In this document: positions 8,804 through 16,717 of the stretch, in pieces | Numbering within the stretch: the first letter of the stretch is position 1 | Layout: every line of letters starts with the position of its first letter | DNA from: Embleya sp040629175 | GTDB taxonomy: Bacteria; Actinomycetota; Actinomycetes; Streptomycetales; Streptomycetaceae | NCBI RefSeq assembly: GCF_040629175.1 | Contig: NZ_JBEXUX010000003.1 | Span: forward strand, 62,001-126,000 | Direction of reading: 5' to 3' | Length of the DNA: 64,000 nt | Notes under the pieces: model-generated | The model's input: the letters and a program-made list of their open reading frames with translations, nothing else | Told to the model about the DNA's origin: nothing | Database searches by the model: none | Position numbers and translations under genes: made by a program

Positions 8804-8867
8804 CCGGCGCGCCGGGGTCCGGATCGGCCGATCGGTTGATCTTCGCACCGCCCGACCGGCGCGCCGG
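8804..8867. promoter_or_regulatory. Paired 12-bp palindromes in the senS/hbpS divergent promoter
   Basis: CCGGCGCGCCGG occurs twice (8804-8815 and 8856-8867), 52 bases apart, flanking another perfect palindrome GATCGGCCGATC (8822-8833). The region lies between the divergent kinase and haem-binding protein genes, so it is a candidate site for the response regulator. Confidence 0.45.
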
Positions 8868-8965
8868 GACCGGCGACTCTGCCGATGGCGGGCGGGCGGA
8901 TCGACGGGAGTGTGGAGGCATCGGGACAACGCCCGGGAACGACGCAGGAATAGGGAGTACGGACG

Positions 8966-9523
8966 ATGAGCAACTTTTCGACGCGTGGTCGGGTGCTGAC
9001 CGGGGTCTTCTCGCTCGCGGCGGTCGGTGCGGTCACCGCCGGTGTCGCGGCGGCCCAGGTGCCCGGCACCTCGGAGGCCAAGCACGACGAGCGCCCGGCG
9101 GCGGCCGTGGTGTCGGTCAAGACGCTGGGCGTGGACGCCGCGAGCAAGGCGGCCCAGGCCGCGCTCGACGCCGCCGAGAAGGACGGTCAGCGGGTCACCG
9201 TGGTCGTGGTCGCCCGGGACGGCTCCACCCGGGTGGTGCTCAAGGGTGACGGCGCCGGCCCGCAGTCGGAGGAGTCGGCCCGGCGCAAGGCGTACACCGC
9301 CGTGTCCTGGAACGCCCCGACCTCGACGCTCGCCCAGCGGGTCACCGCCCCGGGCGCGTCGCTCCGGGACATCCCCGGCACGCTGTTCCTGGCCGGCGCG
9401 GTGCCGGTGGCCGTGGACGGCGCCCCGATCGTGGGCATCGGGGTGGCCGGTGCCCCCGCCGGCGACCTGGACGAGAAGTACGCCGCCGAGGGCCTCAAGG
9501 CGATCGCCGGTCAGCTCAAGTAG
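8966..9523 (+). CDS. hbpS: Secreted haem-binding-type (GlcG/HbpS, DUF336) protein
   Basis: The 185-residue protein starts with a Sec-type signal peptide (about 1-31, ending near VAAAQ) and continues with a single GlcG/HbpS domain (about 48-185). That domain shows the repeated Ala-rich helix with AAQAALDAAEKDG, VVVVARDGSTRVVLKGDGA, the SARRKAYTA helix and the C-terminal GVAGAPAGDLDEKYA segment typical of the family. The ATG at 8966 has GGGAG 8 bases upstream. In S. reticuli the secreted HbpS octamer binds haem and modulates the kinase SenS; the divergent SenS/SenR-like pair here supports the same role. Confidence 0.83.
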   Translation: MSNFSTRGRVLTGVFSLAAVGAVTAGVAAAQVPGTSEAKHDERPAAAVVSVKTLGVDAASKAAQAALDAAEKDGQRVTVVVVARDGSTRVVLKGDGAGPQSEESARRKAYTAVSWNAPTSTLAQRVTAPGASLRDIPGTLFLAGAVPVAVDGAPIVGIGVAGAPAGDLDEKYAAEGLKAIAGQLK

Positions 9524-9673
9524 CCGACCGTCGGACCCGGCCGTGCGCCGCCCTGTACCGGGCGCCTTCGGGCATCGGGCGCCGCCGTGCGTCCGGGATG
9601 GCCTCGGGCGGCGGGCGATCCCGGGTCGAGGGACGAGGCACCGCTCCTCGCCCCTCGACTCCGGGGTCGACTC

Positions 9674-9700
9674 CGCCGCCGGTGGCGCCACGCGGCGGCG
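9674..9700 (-). terminator. GC-rich hairpin after the small secreted peptide gene
   Basis: CGCCGCC (9674-9680) and GGCGGCG (9694-9700) pair around a 13-base loop that is itself GC-rich. The position just downstream of the stop at 9712 fits termination of the minus-strand gene. Confidence 0.5.
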
Positions 9701-9711
9701 CCGGTGGGCGG

Positions 9712-9915
9712 TCAGCCGAAGACCACCGTGCCCTGGGTGTTGAAGATCGCGCTCTGGAAGGGCAACAGCAGTTGGGCCGGCAGGAAGCTGTCCGGCATCA
9801 GCGGCTCGCGAGGCGTCTGCGCGGCGCGTGCCGCGGGAATGTACAGCGAGGCCATCGAGCCGAAGATGACCGCCGTGATGATCACGGCCGCCTTGCGAAA
9901 TCCGTGCTTGACCAT
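9712..9915 (-). CDS. Small secreted peptide, unknown
   Basis: A 67-residue protein opens with a basic N-terminus (MVKHGFRK), a hydrophobic core and a likely cleavage site after ARA near residue 30, leaving a mature peptide of about 37 residues rich in Pro and Gln. ATG at 9915 is preferred because GAAGGG lies 7 bases upstream; a GTG five codons earlier would place that Shine-Dalgarno inside the gene. I recognise no family: there is no chaplin motif and no paired Cys. The gene is alone between hbpS and the beta-glucosidase gene. Confidence 0.6.
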   Translation of the reverse strand: MVKHGFRKAAVIITAVIFGSMASLYIPAARAAQTPREPLMPDSFLPAQLLLPFQSAIFNTQGTVVFG

Positions 9916-10115
9916 GGAATTGCCCTTCACCGGGGACGTCGGGGGAAACGAATCGGCGTCCCGCCGCGCTCCGGAATTCCGGACACGGCTCCGCCGCGCC
10001 GCCCGGGGATTTCATGGCGGCGCGGCAACTCTAGGGTTTTGTCGGCAAAGGAAAAGACACCGTTCGCCCTCCCGGGTGACGTCATCGGTTGGCCCAGGGT
10101 CCAGGACACGCAATT

Positions 10116-10131
10116 TCACCCGGAAGGGTGA
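10116..10131. repeat. Small inverted repeat
   Basis: TCACCC and GGGTGA flank GGAA in the gap between the beta-glucosidase gene and the small secreted peptide gene. It may be a hairpin or an operator for the peptide gene about 200 bases downstream. Confidence 0.3.
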
Positions 10132-10173
10132 GGATTATGCGCCTGCGCGCTCCCGCACGTGTCCATGTACCGT

Positions 10174-10199
10174 GCCGGGCGTTATGCGGGCCGCCCGGC
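10174..10199 (-). terminator. Hairpin overlapping the 3' end of the beta-glucosidase gene
   Basis: GCCGGGCG (10174-10181) and CGCCCGGC (10192-10199) pair around 10 bases. The stop codon at 10182 lies in the loop, so the stem straddles the end of the coding sequence. Confidence 0.5.
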
Positions 10200-11522
10200 G
10201 CCGATGCGCTCACGCAGCCAGTGATACGAAGCTCGCGGTGTCCGGGTCCCGGTCGGGAAGTCGACATGGATCAAGCCGAACCGTTGGTGATAGCCCTCGG
10301 CCCATTCGAAGTTGTCCAGCAGGGACCAGACGAAATAGCCGCGGACGTCGATTCCGGCTTTGCTCACCGCGCTCACCGCGGCGATATGCCCGTCCAGGAA
10401 CGCGATGCGTTCCGGATCGTCGAGCCCCTCCGCCGTCGAGCAGCCGTTCTCGGTGATCCAGATCGGCGGCAGCGCGTCGCCGTAGCGCGCCCCGAGCCCG
10501 GTCAGCAGGGTGCTCAGTCCCTCGGGGACCACCGGCCAGTCGAAGGCGGTCCGCGGCACGCCGGTGATCTCCACCGTGGTGAACGGCAGCGGCGCGCCCG
10601 GCTCACCCTCGGCGATCACCGTCGGGTTGTAGTAGTTGACGCCCAGGCCGCTCACCGAGCCGCCGATCAGGTCGAGATCGCCGGGTTCGACGAAGGGCAG
10701 CGCCGCGGCGTCGTGGCCGTACGCGCTCAGATCCGGGTAGCGGCCGAGCAGCAGCGGGTCGGTGAACAGCCGGTTGTGCAGCGTGTCGTACGCCGCCGCG
10801 GCGGCCCGATCGGCCGCGCTCTCGCTCGCCGCGGTCACCGGGGTCAGGTTGTTGGACACCAGGACCCGTTCCGCGCCGGCCTCGCGCAGCACGGCGGCGG
10901 CCAGACCGTGGCCGAGCAGTTGGTGGTGCGCGGCGGGCAGCGCGTCCAGGAGCAGCGCGTGGCCCGGCGCGTGCACGCCGAGCGCATAGCCCCAGGCCAT
11001 GTGGATGAACGGCTCGTTGAGCGTGATCCAGGTACGCACCCGGTCGCCGAGCCGGGCCGCGACGTGTTCCGCGTAGTCGGCGAATCGGGCGGCGGTGTCG
11101 CGCGCGAGCCAGCCGCCGCCGTCCTCCAGGGCCTGCGGCAGGTCCCAGTGGAACAGCGTCGGGGTCGGCGTGATGCCGCGTTCGATCAGCGCGTCGACCA
11201 GGCGGTCGTAGAAGTCCAGACCCGCCGGATTCGGCTTGCCCCGCCCATCCGGCTGGATCCGCGGCCAGGCGATGGAGAACCGGTAGGCGTCCACGCCCAG
11301 GTCGGCCATCAGCGCGACGTCCTCGGCCCAGCGGTGGTAGTGGTCGCAGGCGATCTCGCCGGTGTGGCCGTCGCGGATCCGCCCCGGTTCGGCACAGAAG
11401 GTGTCCCAGACCGAGCGGCCTCGGCCGTCCTCGGTCACCGCGCCCTCGATCTGGTAGGCGGCGGTCGCGGTGCCCCAGGAGAAGCCCGCGGGCAGCTCCC
11501 AGGGGGTGGCGGGGGACGTCAT
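10182..11522 (-). CDS. bgl: GH1 beta-glucosidase
   Basis: The 446-residue protein is a complete family 1 glycoside hydrolase: N-terminal FSWGTATAAYQIEG signature, acid/base Glu170 in TLNEP and nucleophile Glu358 in ITENG, followed by the C-terminal WSLLDNFEWAEGYHQRFGL block. It hydrolyses beta-glucosides such as cellobiose. There is no signal peptide, so it acts in the cytoplasm on imported sugars. ATG at 11522 has GGAG 6 bases upstream and matches the family start. Unusually for the family in Streptomyces, no sugar ABC transporter or LacI regulator is adjacent. Confidence 0.93.
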   Translation of the reverse strand: MTSPATPWELPAGFSWGTATAAYQIEGAVTEDGRGRSVWDTFCAEPGRIRDGHTGEIACDHYHRWAEDVALMADLGVDAYRFSIAWPRIQPDGRGKPNPAGLDFYDRLVDALIERGITPTPTLFHWDLPQALEDGGGWLARDTAARFADYAEHVAARLGDRVRTWITLNEPFIHMAWGYALGVHAPGHALLLDALPAAHHQLLGHGLAAAVLREAGAERVLVSNNLTPVTAASESAADRAAAAAYDTLHNRLFTDPLLLGRYPDLSAYGHDAAALPFVEPGDLDLIGGSVSGLGVNYYNPTVIAEGEPGAPLPFTTVEITGVPRTAFDWPVVPEGLSTLLTGLGARYGDALPPIWITENGCSTAEGLDDPERIAFLDGHIAAVSAVSKAGIDVRGYFVWSLLDNFEWAEGYHQRFGLIHVDFPTGTRTPRASYHWLRERIGAGRPA

Positions 11523-11701
11523 GGCGGCTCCTGGGTGGGGTTCGCGGGCGGTCCGGGCGGTTTCGGGTGATCCGTCGGCGGTCGGGCGCCCCGGTGGGCC
11601 GGTCCGGTCGGGCGGCGGATCGCGGCCCATGATGGCCCGCGCGGTGTGTGGGGTCCAGGGTGTCTTCGGGTCATCCGAACATCGTTTTGCCGGTTGACAA
11701 T

Positions 11702-11725
11702 TAGAATGGTTGTCCATGACAACCA
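11702..11725 (+). promoter_or_regulatory. Leaderless-type promoter and palindrome over the ABC exporter start
   Basis: TAGAAT (11702-11707) fits a -10 box ending 8 bases before the ATG at 11716. A perfect palindrome, TGGTTGTCCATGACAACCA (11707-11725), has 8-bp arms and its central CAT overlaps the start codon. A related half-site, TTGACAA, lies at 11694-11700. The arrangement suggests a repressor covering both the transcription and translation start. Confidence 0.6.
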
Positions 11726-14700
11726 CACCCGCGCCGGGCCGCCCCGAACACGGCTGGCTGCGCCGCCTGCTGGCCGCCTCGTGGCGGTACCGGAGCAGCG
11801 TGCTGATCGCGTTCGGGGCGTCCCTGGTGGGGATGGCGGTCACCGCGCTGGTTCCGCTGGTGCAGCGCAAGGTGGTCGACGACGCGGTCGCCGGCGAGTT
11901 GGGCGATCTGCTGCCGCTGTCGGTGCTGCTGCTGGGCGCAGCCGTGGTCGTCTTCGGCTGTACCTACGCGCGGCGCTACGTCGGCGGCAAGTTGTCCCTG
12001 GACGTGCAGTACGACCTGCGCACCCGCATCTTCGGCGCGCTCTCCCGGCTGGACGGTGCGCGGCAGGACGAATTGCAGACCGGGCAGATCGTCAGTCGGG
12101 GCATCTCCGACGTGACGATGGTCCAGGGCTTCATGTCGATGATCCCGATGATGACCGGCAGCGTGCTGCTCTTCGTCATCTCGCTCGGGGTGATGTTCTG
12201 GCTCTCGCCGCTGCTCACACTGGTGTCGCTGGCGGTGGGGCCGGGCTTGTTCGCGGTGGCCTACCTGTCCCGGAAGCGGCTGTTCCCGGCCACCTGGCAG
12301 GCTCAGCAGGACGCCGCCGCGCTGGCCGGCGTGGTGGACAACGCGGTGACCGGGGTCCGGGTGGTCAAGGGCTTCGGTCAGGAGGAGCAGGAATTGCTCC
12401 GGCTGGAGACGGCCGGCCGCAGGCTGTTCGCCTCCCGGCTGCGCGCGGTCCGGTTGAACAGTCGGTACACCCCGACGCTTGCCACGATCCCCGCACTCGG
12501 CCAGGTCGGGGTGCTCGCGCTCGGCGGCTGGTTGGCCGTGCGCGGCGAGATCACCCTGGGCACGTTCCTGGCCTTCTCCACCTACCTCGGCCAATTGGTC
12601 GGGCCGGTGCGCATGCTCTCCGGCCTGTTGACGTTCGGGCAGCAGGCCCGGGCCAGCGTGGAGCGCATCTTCGAGGTGATCGACTCCCAGCCGATCGTGA
12701 CCGAGAAGCCGGACGCCCGGGTGCTGCCGGTGGTGGCCGCCTCGGTGGAGTTGGCGGATGTGCGGTTCGGCTACGTCGCCTCCCGGCCGGTGCTGGACGG
12801 GTTGTCGCTGCGGGTGGAACCGGGCGAGACGTTGGCCCTGGTGGGCACCTCCGGATCGGGCAAGTCCACCGTGTCGATGTTGCTGCCCCGGTTCTACGAC
12901 GTGCAGTCCGGGGCGATCCTGGTGGACGGGCACGATGTGCGGGATCTGACGTTCGACTCGCTGCGCTCGGCGATCGGCCTGGTGATGGAGGACAGCTTCC
13001 TGTTCTCGGACACCGTGCGGGCCAACATCGCGTACGGCCGGCCGGACGCGACCGAGGAGCAGGTGCTCGCGGCGGCGCGGGCGGCCGAGGCCGACGCGTT
13101 CATCCGCGAACTGCCGGCGGGCTACGACACGGTGGTCGGCGAACAGGGCCTGACGCTGTCCGGCGGGCAGCGGCAACGGGTGGCGCTCGCCCGGGCGTTG
13201 ATCACCGATCCGCGGATCCTGTTGCTGGACGACGCGACCTCGGCGGTGGACCCCAAGGTCGAGGCGGAGATCCACGCCACGCTGCACCGGGTGATGGCCG
13301 GGCGCACCACGATCCTGGTCGCACACCGCCGCTCGACGCTGCAACTGGCCGACCGGATCGCGGTGCTGGATCGGGGTCGGCTGGTGGACGTGGGCAGCCA
13401 TGACGAGCTGAGCGGGCGCTGCCCGTTGTACCGGCTGCTGCTGTCGGGGCCGGGCGAGGACGCGGAGGGCGTGGACGCGCACGAGGCGATCGGGGCGGGC
13501 GCGCCGGGTGTGCTCGGGGAACCGGGCGAGCCGTCGGCCGCCGGTGGGGTGACGCCCGCGCTGTGGGAGCGTTCGGCCTCGACCGATGCGGTGCCCGCGG
13601 TCGCGCCGGGTGCGGTCGCCGGGACCGGGACGGGCGGTGGCCCGCGTGGGTGGGCGGCGATGCTCCAGGCCACGCCGGAGTTGCTCGCCCAGGTGGCCAA
13701 GCTTCCGCCCGCGACGGATCGGCCCGACGTGGACGACGCGCGGGCGCGACGCTTGGACTCGGCGTTCGATCTGCGCTCGTTGTTGCGGCCGTTCCGGTGG
13801 GCGTTGTCGCTCGCCTTGGTCCTGGTGATCCTGGACACCGGCGCACAACTGGCGCTGCCGGCGCTGATCCGGGACGGAATCGACCGGGGCATCGACGACG
13901 GGGCGACCGGCGCGATCATGACGGTGTCGCTGATCGCCGTCGTGATCGTGGCCGCCGACTGGTTCGTCAACGTCGGCCAGGCACTGATCGCGGGTCGCAC
14001 CGGCGAGCGGTTGCTCTACACACTGCGGGTGAAGACCTTCGCCCACCTGCAACGACTGGGCCTGGACTACTACGAACGCGAGTTGTCCGGGCGGATCATG
14101 ACCCGGATGACCACCGACGTGGACGCGCTGTCCACGTTCTTGCAGACCGGGTTGATCAGCGCGGTGGTCAGCGTGCTGACCTTCTTCGGGATCATGATCG
14201 CGCTGCTCGTGCTCGACTGGGAGCTCGGGCTGATCGTGATGAGTGTGCTGCCGATCCTGATCGCGGCCACCGTGGTGTTTCGATCCAAGTCGTCAAAGGC
14301 GTACACGGAGGCGCGCGAGAAGGTCAGCGTGGTCAACGCCGATCTGCAGGAGAACGTCGCGGGACTGCGGGTGTCGCAGGCGTTTCGCCGTGAGGGCCGT
14401 AATTCGGAGCGGTTCGCCGAACGCAGCGACGACTACCGCGCATCGCGGCTGCGGGCGCAGCGCTACATCGCGATCTACTTCCCGTTCGGGCAGTTCCTGT
14501 CCAGCGTCGCGGCGGGCATCGCGCTGATCGTCGGCGCGCATCGGGTCGGCGGCGGCACGTTGTCGGCGGGCGCGTTGATCGCCTACCTGCTGTACATCGA
14601 CATGTTCTTCTCACCGATCCAGCAGCTCTCCCAGGTCTTCGACGGCTACCAGCAGGCGGCGGTGGGGCTGCGCCGGATCCGCGACCTGCTGCGCACGCCC

Positions 14701-15549
14701 ACCACGACCCCGCCGCCGGCCGTGCCGGTACCGGTGCCGGCGAGCGGGCTCAAGGGGGCGATCACCTTCGAGGACGTGCGGTTCGCGTACAACGCGCCCA
14801 CTTTCGTGGACGACGAGGTCACCGATGCCGGCGTTGCCGCCGCCGCCGAGTCGCCCGAGGTGGTGTCCGGCATCTCGCTGCACATCGAACCGGGCGAGAC
14901 GGTCGCGCTGGTGGGGCAGACCGGCGCGGGCAAGTCCACGCTGGTCAAGCTGGTGGCCCGGTTCTACGACGTGACCGGCGGCGCGGTGCTGGTGGACGGC
15001 GTGGACGTGCGCGACTACGACCTCGCGGCCTATCGACACCGGCTCGGCATCGTCCCGCAGGAGGCGTATCTGGCTCCGGGCAGCGTGCGGGACGCGATCG
15101 CGTACGGCCGCCCGGAGGCCACGGACGCCGAGGTCGAGGCGGCGGCCCGGGCGGTCGGCGCGCATGCCGCGATCGCCGAGCTGAACGGGGGCTATCTGCA
15201 CGACGTCGGCGAGCGGGGGCGCAACCTGTCGGCGGGCCAGCGCCAACTGATCGCGCTCGCCCGCGCCTATCTGGTCGACCCGGACATCCTCCTGCTCGAC
15301 GAGGCCACCGCCGCACTCGACCTGGCCACCGAGGCCGCGGTCACCCGGGCCACCGAAGCACTCACCGGCCGCCGCACCACGTTGGTCGTCGCCCACCGCC
15401 TGACCACCGCCGCCCGCGCCGACCGCATCGCCGTCATCGACCGAGGCCGCCTCGTCGAACTCGGCACCCACACCCGACTCCTCACCCAGGCAGGCCCCTA
15501 CGCCTCCCTGTGGGCCGCCTTCACCGGCGCCAAGGAACACGCGGCCTAG
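11716..15549 (+). CDS. Fused ABC exporter with four domains (TMD-NBD-TMD-NBD)
   Basis: One 1277-residue polypeptide contains two complete half-exporters of the multidrug/lipid type, joined by a linker of about 120 residues rich in Gly, Ala and Pro (about 580-690). NBD1 has Walker A GTSGSGKST near 377 and signature LSGGQ. Its Q-loop residue is Glu425 instead of Gln and its catalytic position is Asp506 (LLLDDATS) instead of Glu. NBD2 has Walker A GQTGAGKST near 1068, a canonical Q-loop, Glu1196 (LLLDEATA) and a slightly altered signature, LSAGQ. This asymmetry is what heterodimeric exporters with one degenerate ATP site show. There is no Shine-Dalgarno and the transcript is probably leaderless. 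The substrate is not predictable. Confidence 0.9.
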   Translation: MTTTPAPGRPEHGWLRRLLAASWRYRSSVLIAFGASLVGMAVTALVPLVQRKVVDDAVAGELGDLLPLSVLLLGAAVVVFGCTYARRYVGGKLSLDVQYDLRTRIFGALSRLDGARQDELQTGQIVSRGISDVTMVQGFMSMIPMMTGSVLLFVISLGVMFWLSPLLTLVSLAVGPGLFAVAYLSRKRLFPATWQAQQDAAALAGVVDNAVTGVRVVKGFGQEEQELLRLETAGRRLFASRLRAVRLNSRYTPTLATIPALGQVGVLALGGWLAVRGEITLGTFLAFSTYLGQLVGPVRMLSGLLTFGQQARASVERIFEVIDSQPIVTEKPDARVLPVVAASVELADVRFGYVASRPVLDGLSLRVEPGETLALVGTSGSGKSTVSMLLPRFYDVQSGAILVDGHDVRDLTFDSLRSAIGLVMEDSFLFSDTVRANIAYGRPDATEEQVLAAARAAEADAFIRELPAGYDTVVGEQGLTLSGGQRQRVALARALITDPRILLLDDATSAVDPKVEAEIHATLHRVMAGRTTILVAHRRSTLQLADRIAVLDRGRLVDVGSHDELSGRCPLYRLLLSGPGEDAEGVDAHEAIGAGAPGVLGEPGEPSAAGGVTPALWERSASTDAVPAVAPGAVAGTGTGGGPRGWAAMLQATPELLAQVAKLPPATDRPDVDDARARRLDSAFDLRSLLRPFRWALSLALVLVILDTGAQLALPALIRDGIDRGIDDGATGAIMTVSLIAVVIVAADWFVNVGQALIAGRTGERLLYTLRVKTFAHLQRLGLDYYERELSGRIMTRMTTDVDALSTFLQTGLISAVVSVLTFFGIMIALLVLDWELGLIVMSVLPILIAATVVFRSKSSKAYTEAREKVSVVNADLQENVAGLRVSQAFRREGRNSERFAERSDDYRASRLRAQRYIAIYFPFGQFLSSVAAGIALIVGAHRVGGGTLSAGALIAYLLYIDMFFSPIQQLSQVFDGYQQAAVGLRRIRDLLRTPTTTPPPAVPVPVPASGLKGAITFEDVRFAYNAPTFVDDEVTDAGVAAAAESPEVVSGISLHIEPGETVALVGQTGAGKSTLVKLVARFYDVTGGAVLVDGVDVRDYDLAAYRHRLGIVPQEAYLAPGSVRDAIAYGRPEATDAEVEAAARAVGAHAAIAELNGGYLHDVGERGRNLSAGQRQLIALARAYLVDPDILLLDEATAALDLATEAAVTRATEALTGRRTTLVVAHRLTTAARADRIAVIDRGRLVELGTHTRLLTQAGPYASLWAAFTGAKEHAA

Positions 15550-15922
15550 GGGCGTGTCTGCAATCCCCCGTCGGGCTCTGCGGCGTGAGCGCAGCGAGGA
15601 GCCCGAAGGGCGGATGCCGTGCATCGGCGTGCCGGAGAAGCGCCTGCGTAGTGGTTCCATTCCGGTGTTTCTCCGGGGCGGCGAGGTGTGGTGCCGGGCG
15701 TCGCGGAGCTCGGCGGGGGATCGAAGACAGGCCCTGGTTTCCTCGGCCGGAAATCCGATGCGTGTATCCGGATTCGCCGGAAGGCTCGGACGGGAGGACC
15801 TTCGGCCGTGTCGACGTCGTCCCGCCGCTCGACCCCGACAACCACAAGAAGGAAAGGAGTGGTGACCGGCGAGACGGCCGGTCGAGCCGACGGCGTCGGA
15901 CCCGGACCCTACCCTCGGGGAC
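15550..15922. other. Gene-free region with a structured, repeat-like element
   Basis: No supportable gene lies in these 373 bases. The first part (15573-15604) folds into a stem with outer arms GGGCTC/GAGCCC and inner arms CTGCG/CGCAG. It probably ends the ABC exporter transcript. The next 150 bases have unusual composition for the window and resemble a dispersed intergenic element or a decayed mobile-element end; I could not identify it. Confidence 0.4.
15910..15915 (+). promoter_or_regulatory. -10 box for a leaderless VOC transcript
   Basis: TACCCT lies exactly 7 bases before the ATG at 15923, the spacing expected when transcription begins at the start codon. There is no convincing Shine-Dalgarno. 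Confidence 0.5.
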
Positions 15923-16363
15923 ATGACCATTCAGCGCATGGACAATGTCGGCATCGTCGTCGACGACCTCGACGCCGCCGTCGCCTTCTTCATCGAACTC
16001 GGCATGGAGCTGGAAGGCAGGATGCCGATCGAAGGACGCTGGGCGGGGAACGTCGTCGGGCTCGACGACATGCGAAGCGAGATCGCGATGTTGCGGATCC
16101 CGGACGCCCCGGGCCGGATCGAACTGGCGAAGTACCACACCCCCAAGGCGATCACCCCCGAGCCGGAGATCGCCCCGGCGAACACGCTGGGCCTGCACCG
16201 CATCATGTTCGCCGTCGACGACATCGAGGACACCCTCGCCCGCCTCCGCCCGCACGGCGCCGAACTCGTCGGCGAAGTGACACGCTTCGAGGACAGCTAC
16301 CTGCTCTGCTATCTCCGCGGGCCGAGCGGAGTCGTCCTCGCGCTGGCCGAGCAACTGAGCTGA
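15923..16363 (+). CDS. VOC (glyoxalase/dioxygenase) family protein
   Basis: The 146-residue protein has two beta-alpha-beta-beta-beta repeats of the vicinal-oxygen-chelate fold: residues 5-70 (VGIVVDDLDAAVAFFIELG) and 90-143 (GLHRIMFAVDDIEDTLARL). The usual metal-binding His at the start of the first repeat is Asn here (MDNVGIVV), while the second-repeat His is kept. The metal site may therefore be altered, or the protein may bind a ligand rather than catalyse. Candidates are a glyoxalase-like isomerase or a resistance protein; neither can be chosen from the sequence. Confidence 0.8.
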   Translation: MTIQRMDNVGIVVDDLDAAVAFFIELGMELEGRMPIEGRWAGNVVGLDDMRSEIAMLRIPDAPGRIELAKYHTPKAITPEPEIAPANTLGLHRIMFAVDDIEDTLARLRPHGAELVGEVTRFEDSYLLCYLRGPSGVVLALAEQLS

Positions 16364-16717
16364 GAAAAGGGAAGTCCGCTCATGATGGCGCCGACCTGGT
16401 GTCCTCCGCCGGCAATCGGCGCTTGCGGCCGGACGTGCAGGGCCTCGGACGCGCGGCGGCCTTCGCGGAGAGACCCGGTGACGGTGTCCGTCCACCCACG
16501 CGCGGCGGATCTCGCACAGCAGCAACGGCGCCCGCCCGGCCGGCCGGCCACGGACGGAACCAACCCGGCCGGCGTTCGAGGCCACCGGAGCCGATTCACC
16601 GCGCACGCCAACGGCGAAGCGCCGGCCGGACCGAAATTCGGCCCGGCCGGCGCTTGAGGCCACCTCGGCCGGAGGCGGGGTCACGGAACCCGGCCGGCCC
16701 CCGAGGACGAAGCGAAC
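16364..16717. other. Intergenic region with duplicated GC-rich hairpin element
   Basis: No gene is supported in these 354 bases. Two copies of the string CCGGCCGGCGYTYGAGGCCACC occur near 16565-16586 and 16643-16664, each forming the right arm of a hairpin. This is the style of short intergenic repeats common between convergent Streptomyces genes. Confidence 0.5.
16617..16655. terminator. Bidirectional terminator between VOC and ABC permease genes
   Basis: Perfect 13-bp arms (16617-16629 and 16643-16655, outermost AAGCGCC/GGCGCTT) enclose a 13-base centre that contains the further dyad CCGAA/TTCGG. Plus-strand VOC and minus-strand permease transcripts converge here. Confidence 0.8.
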
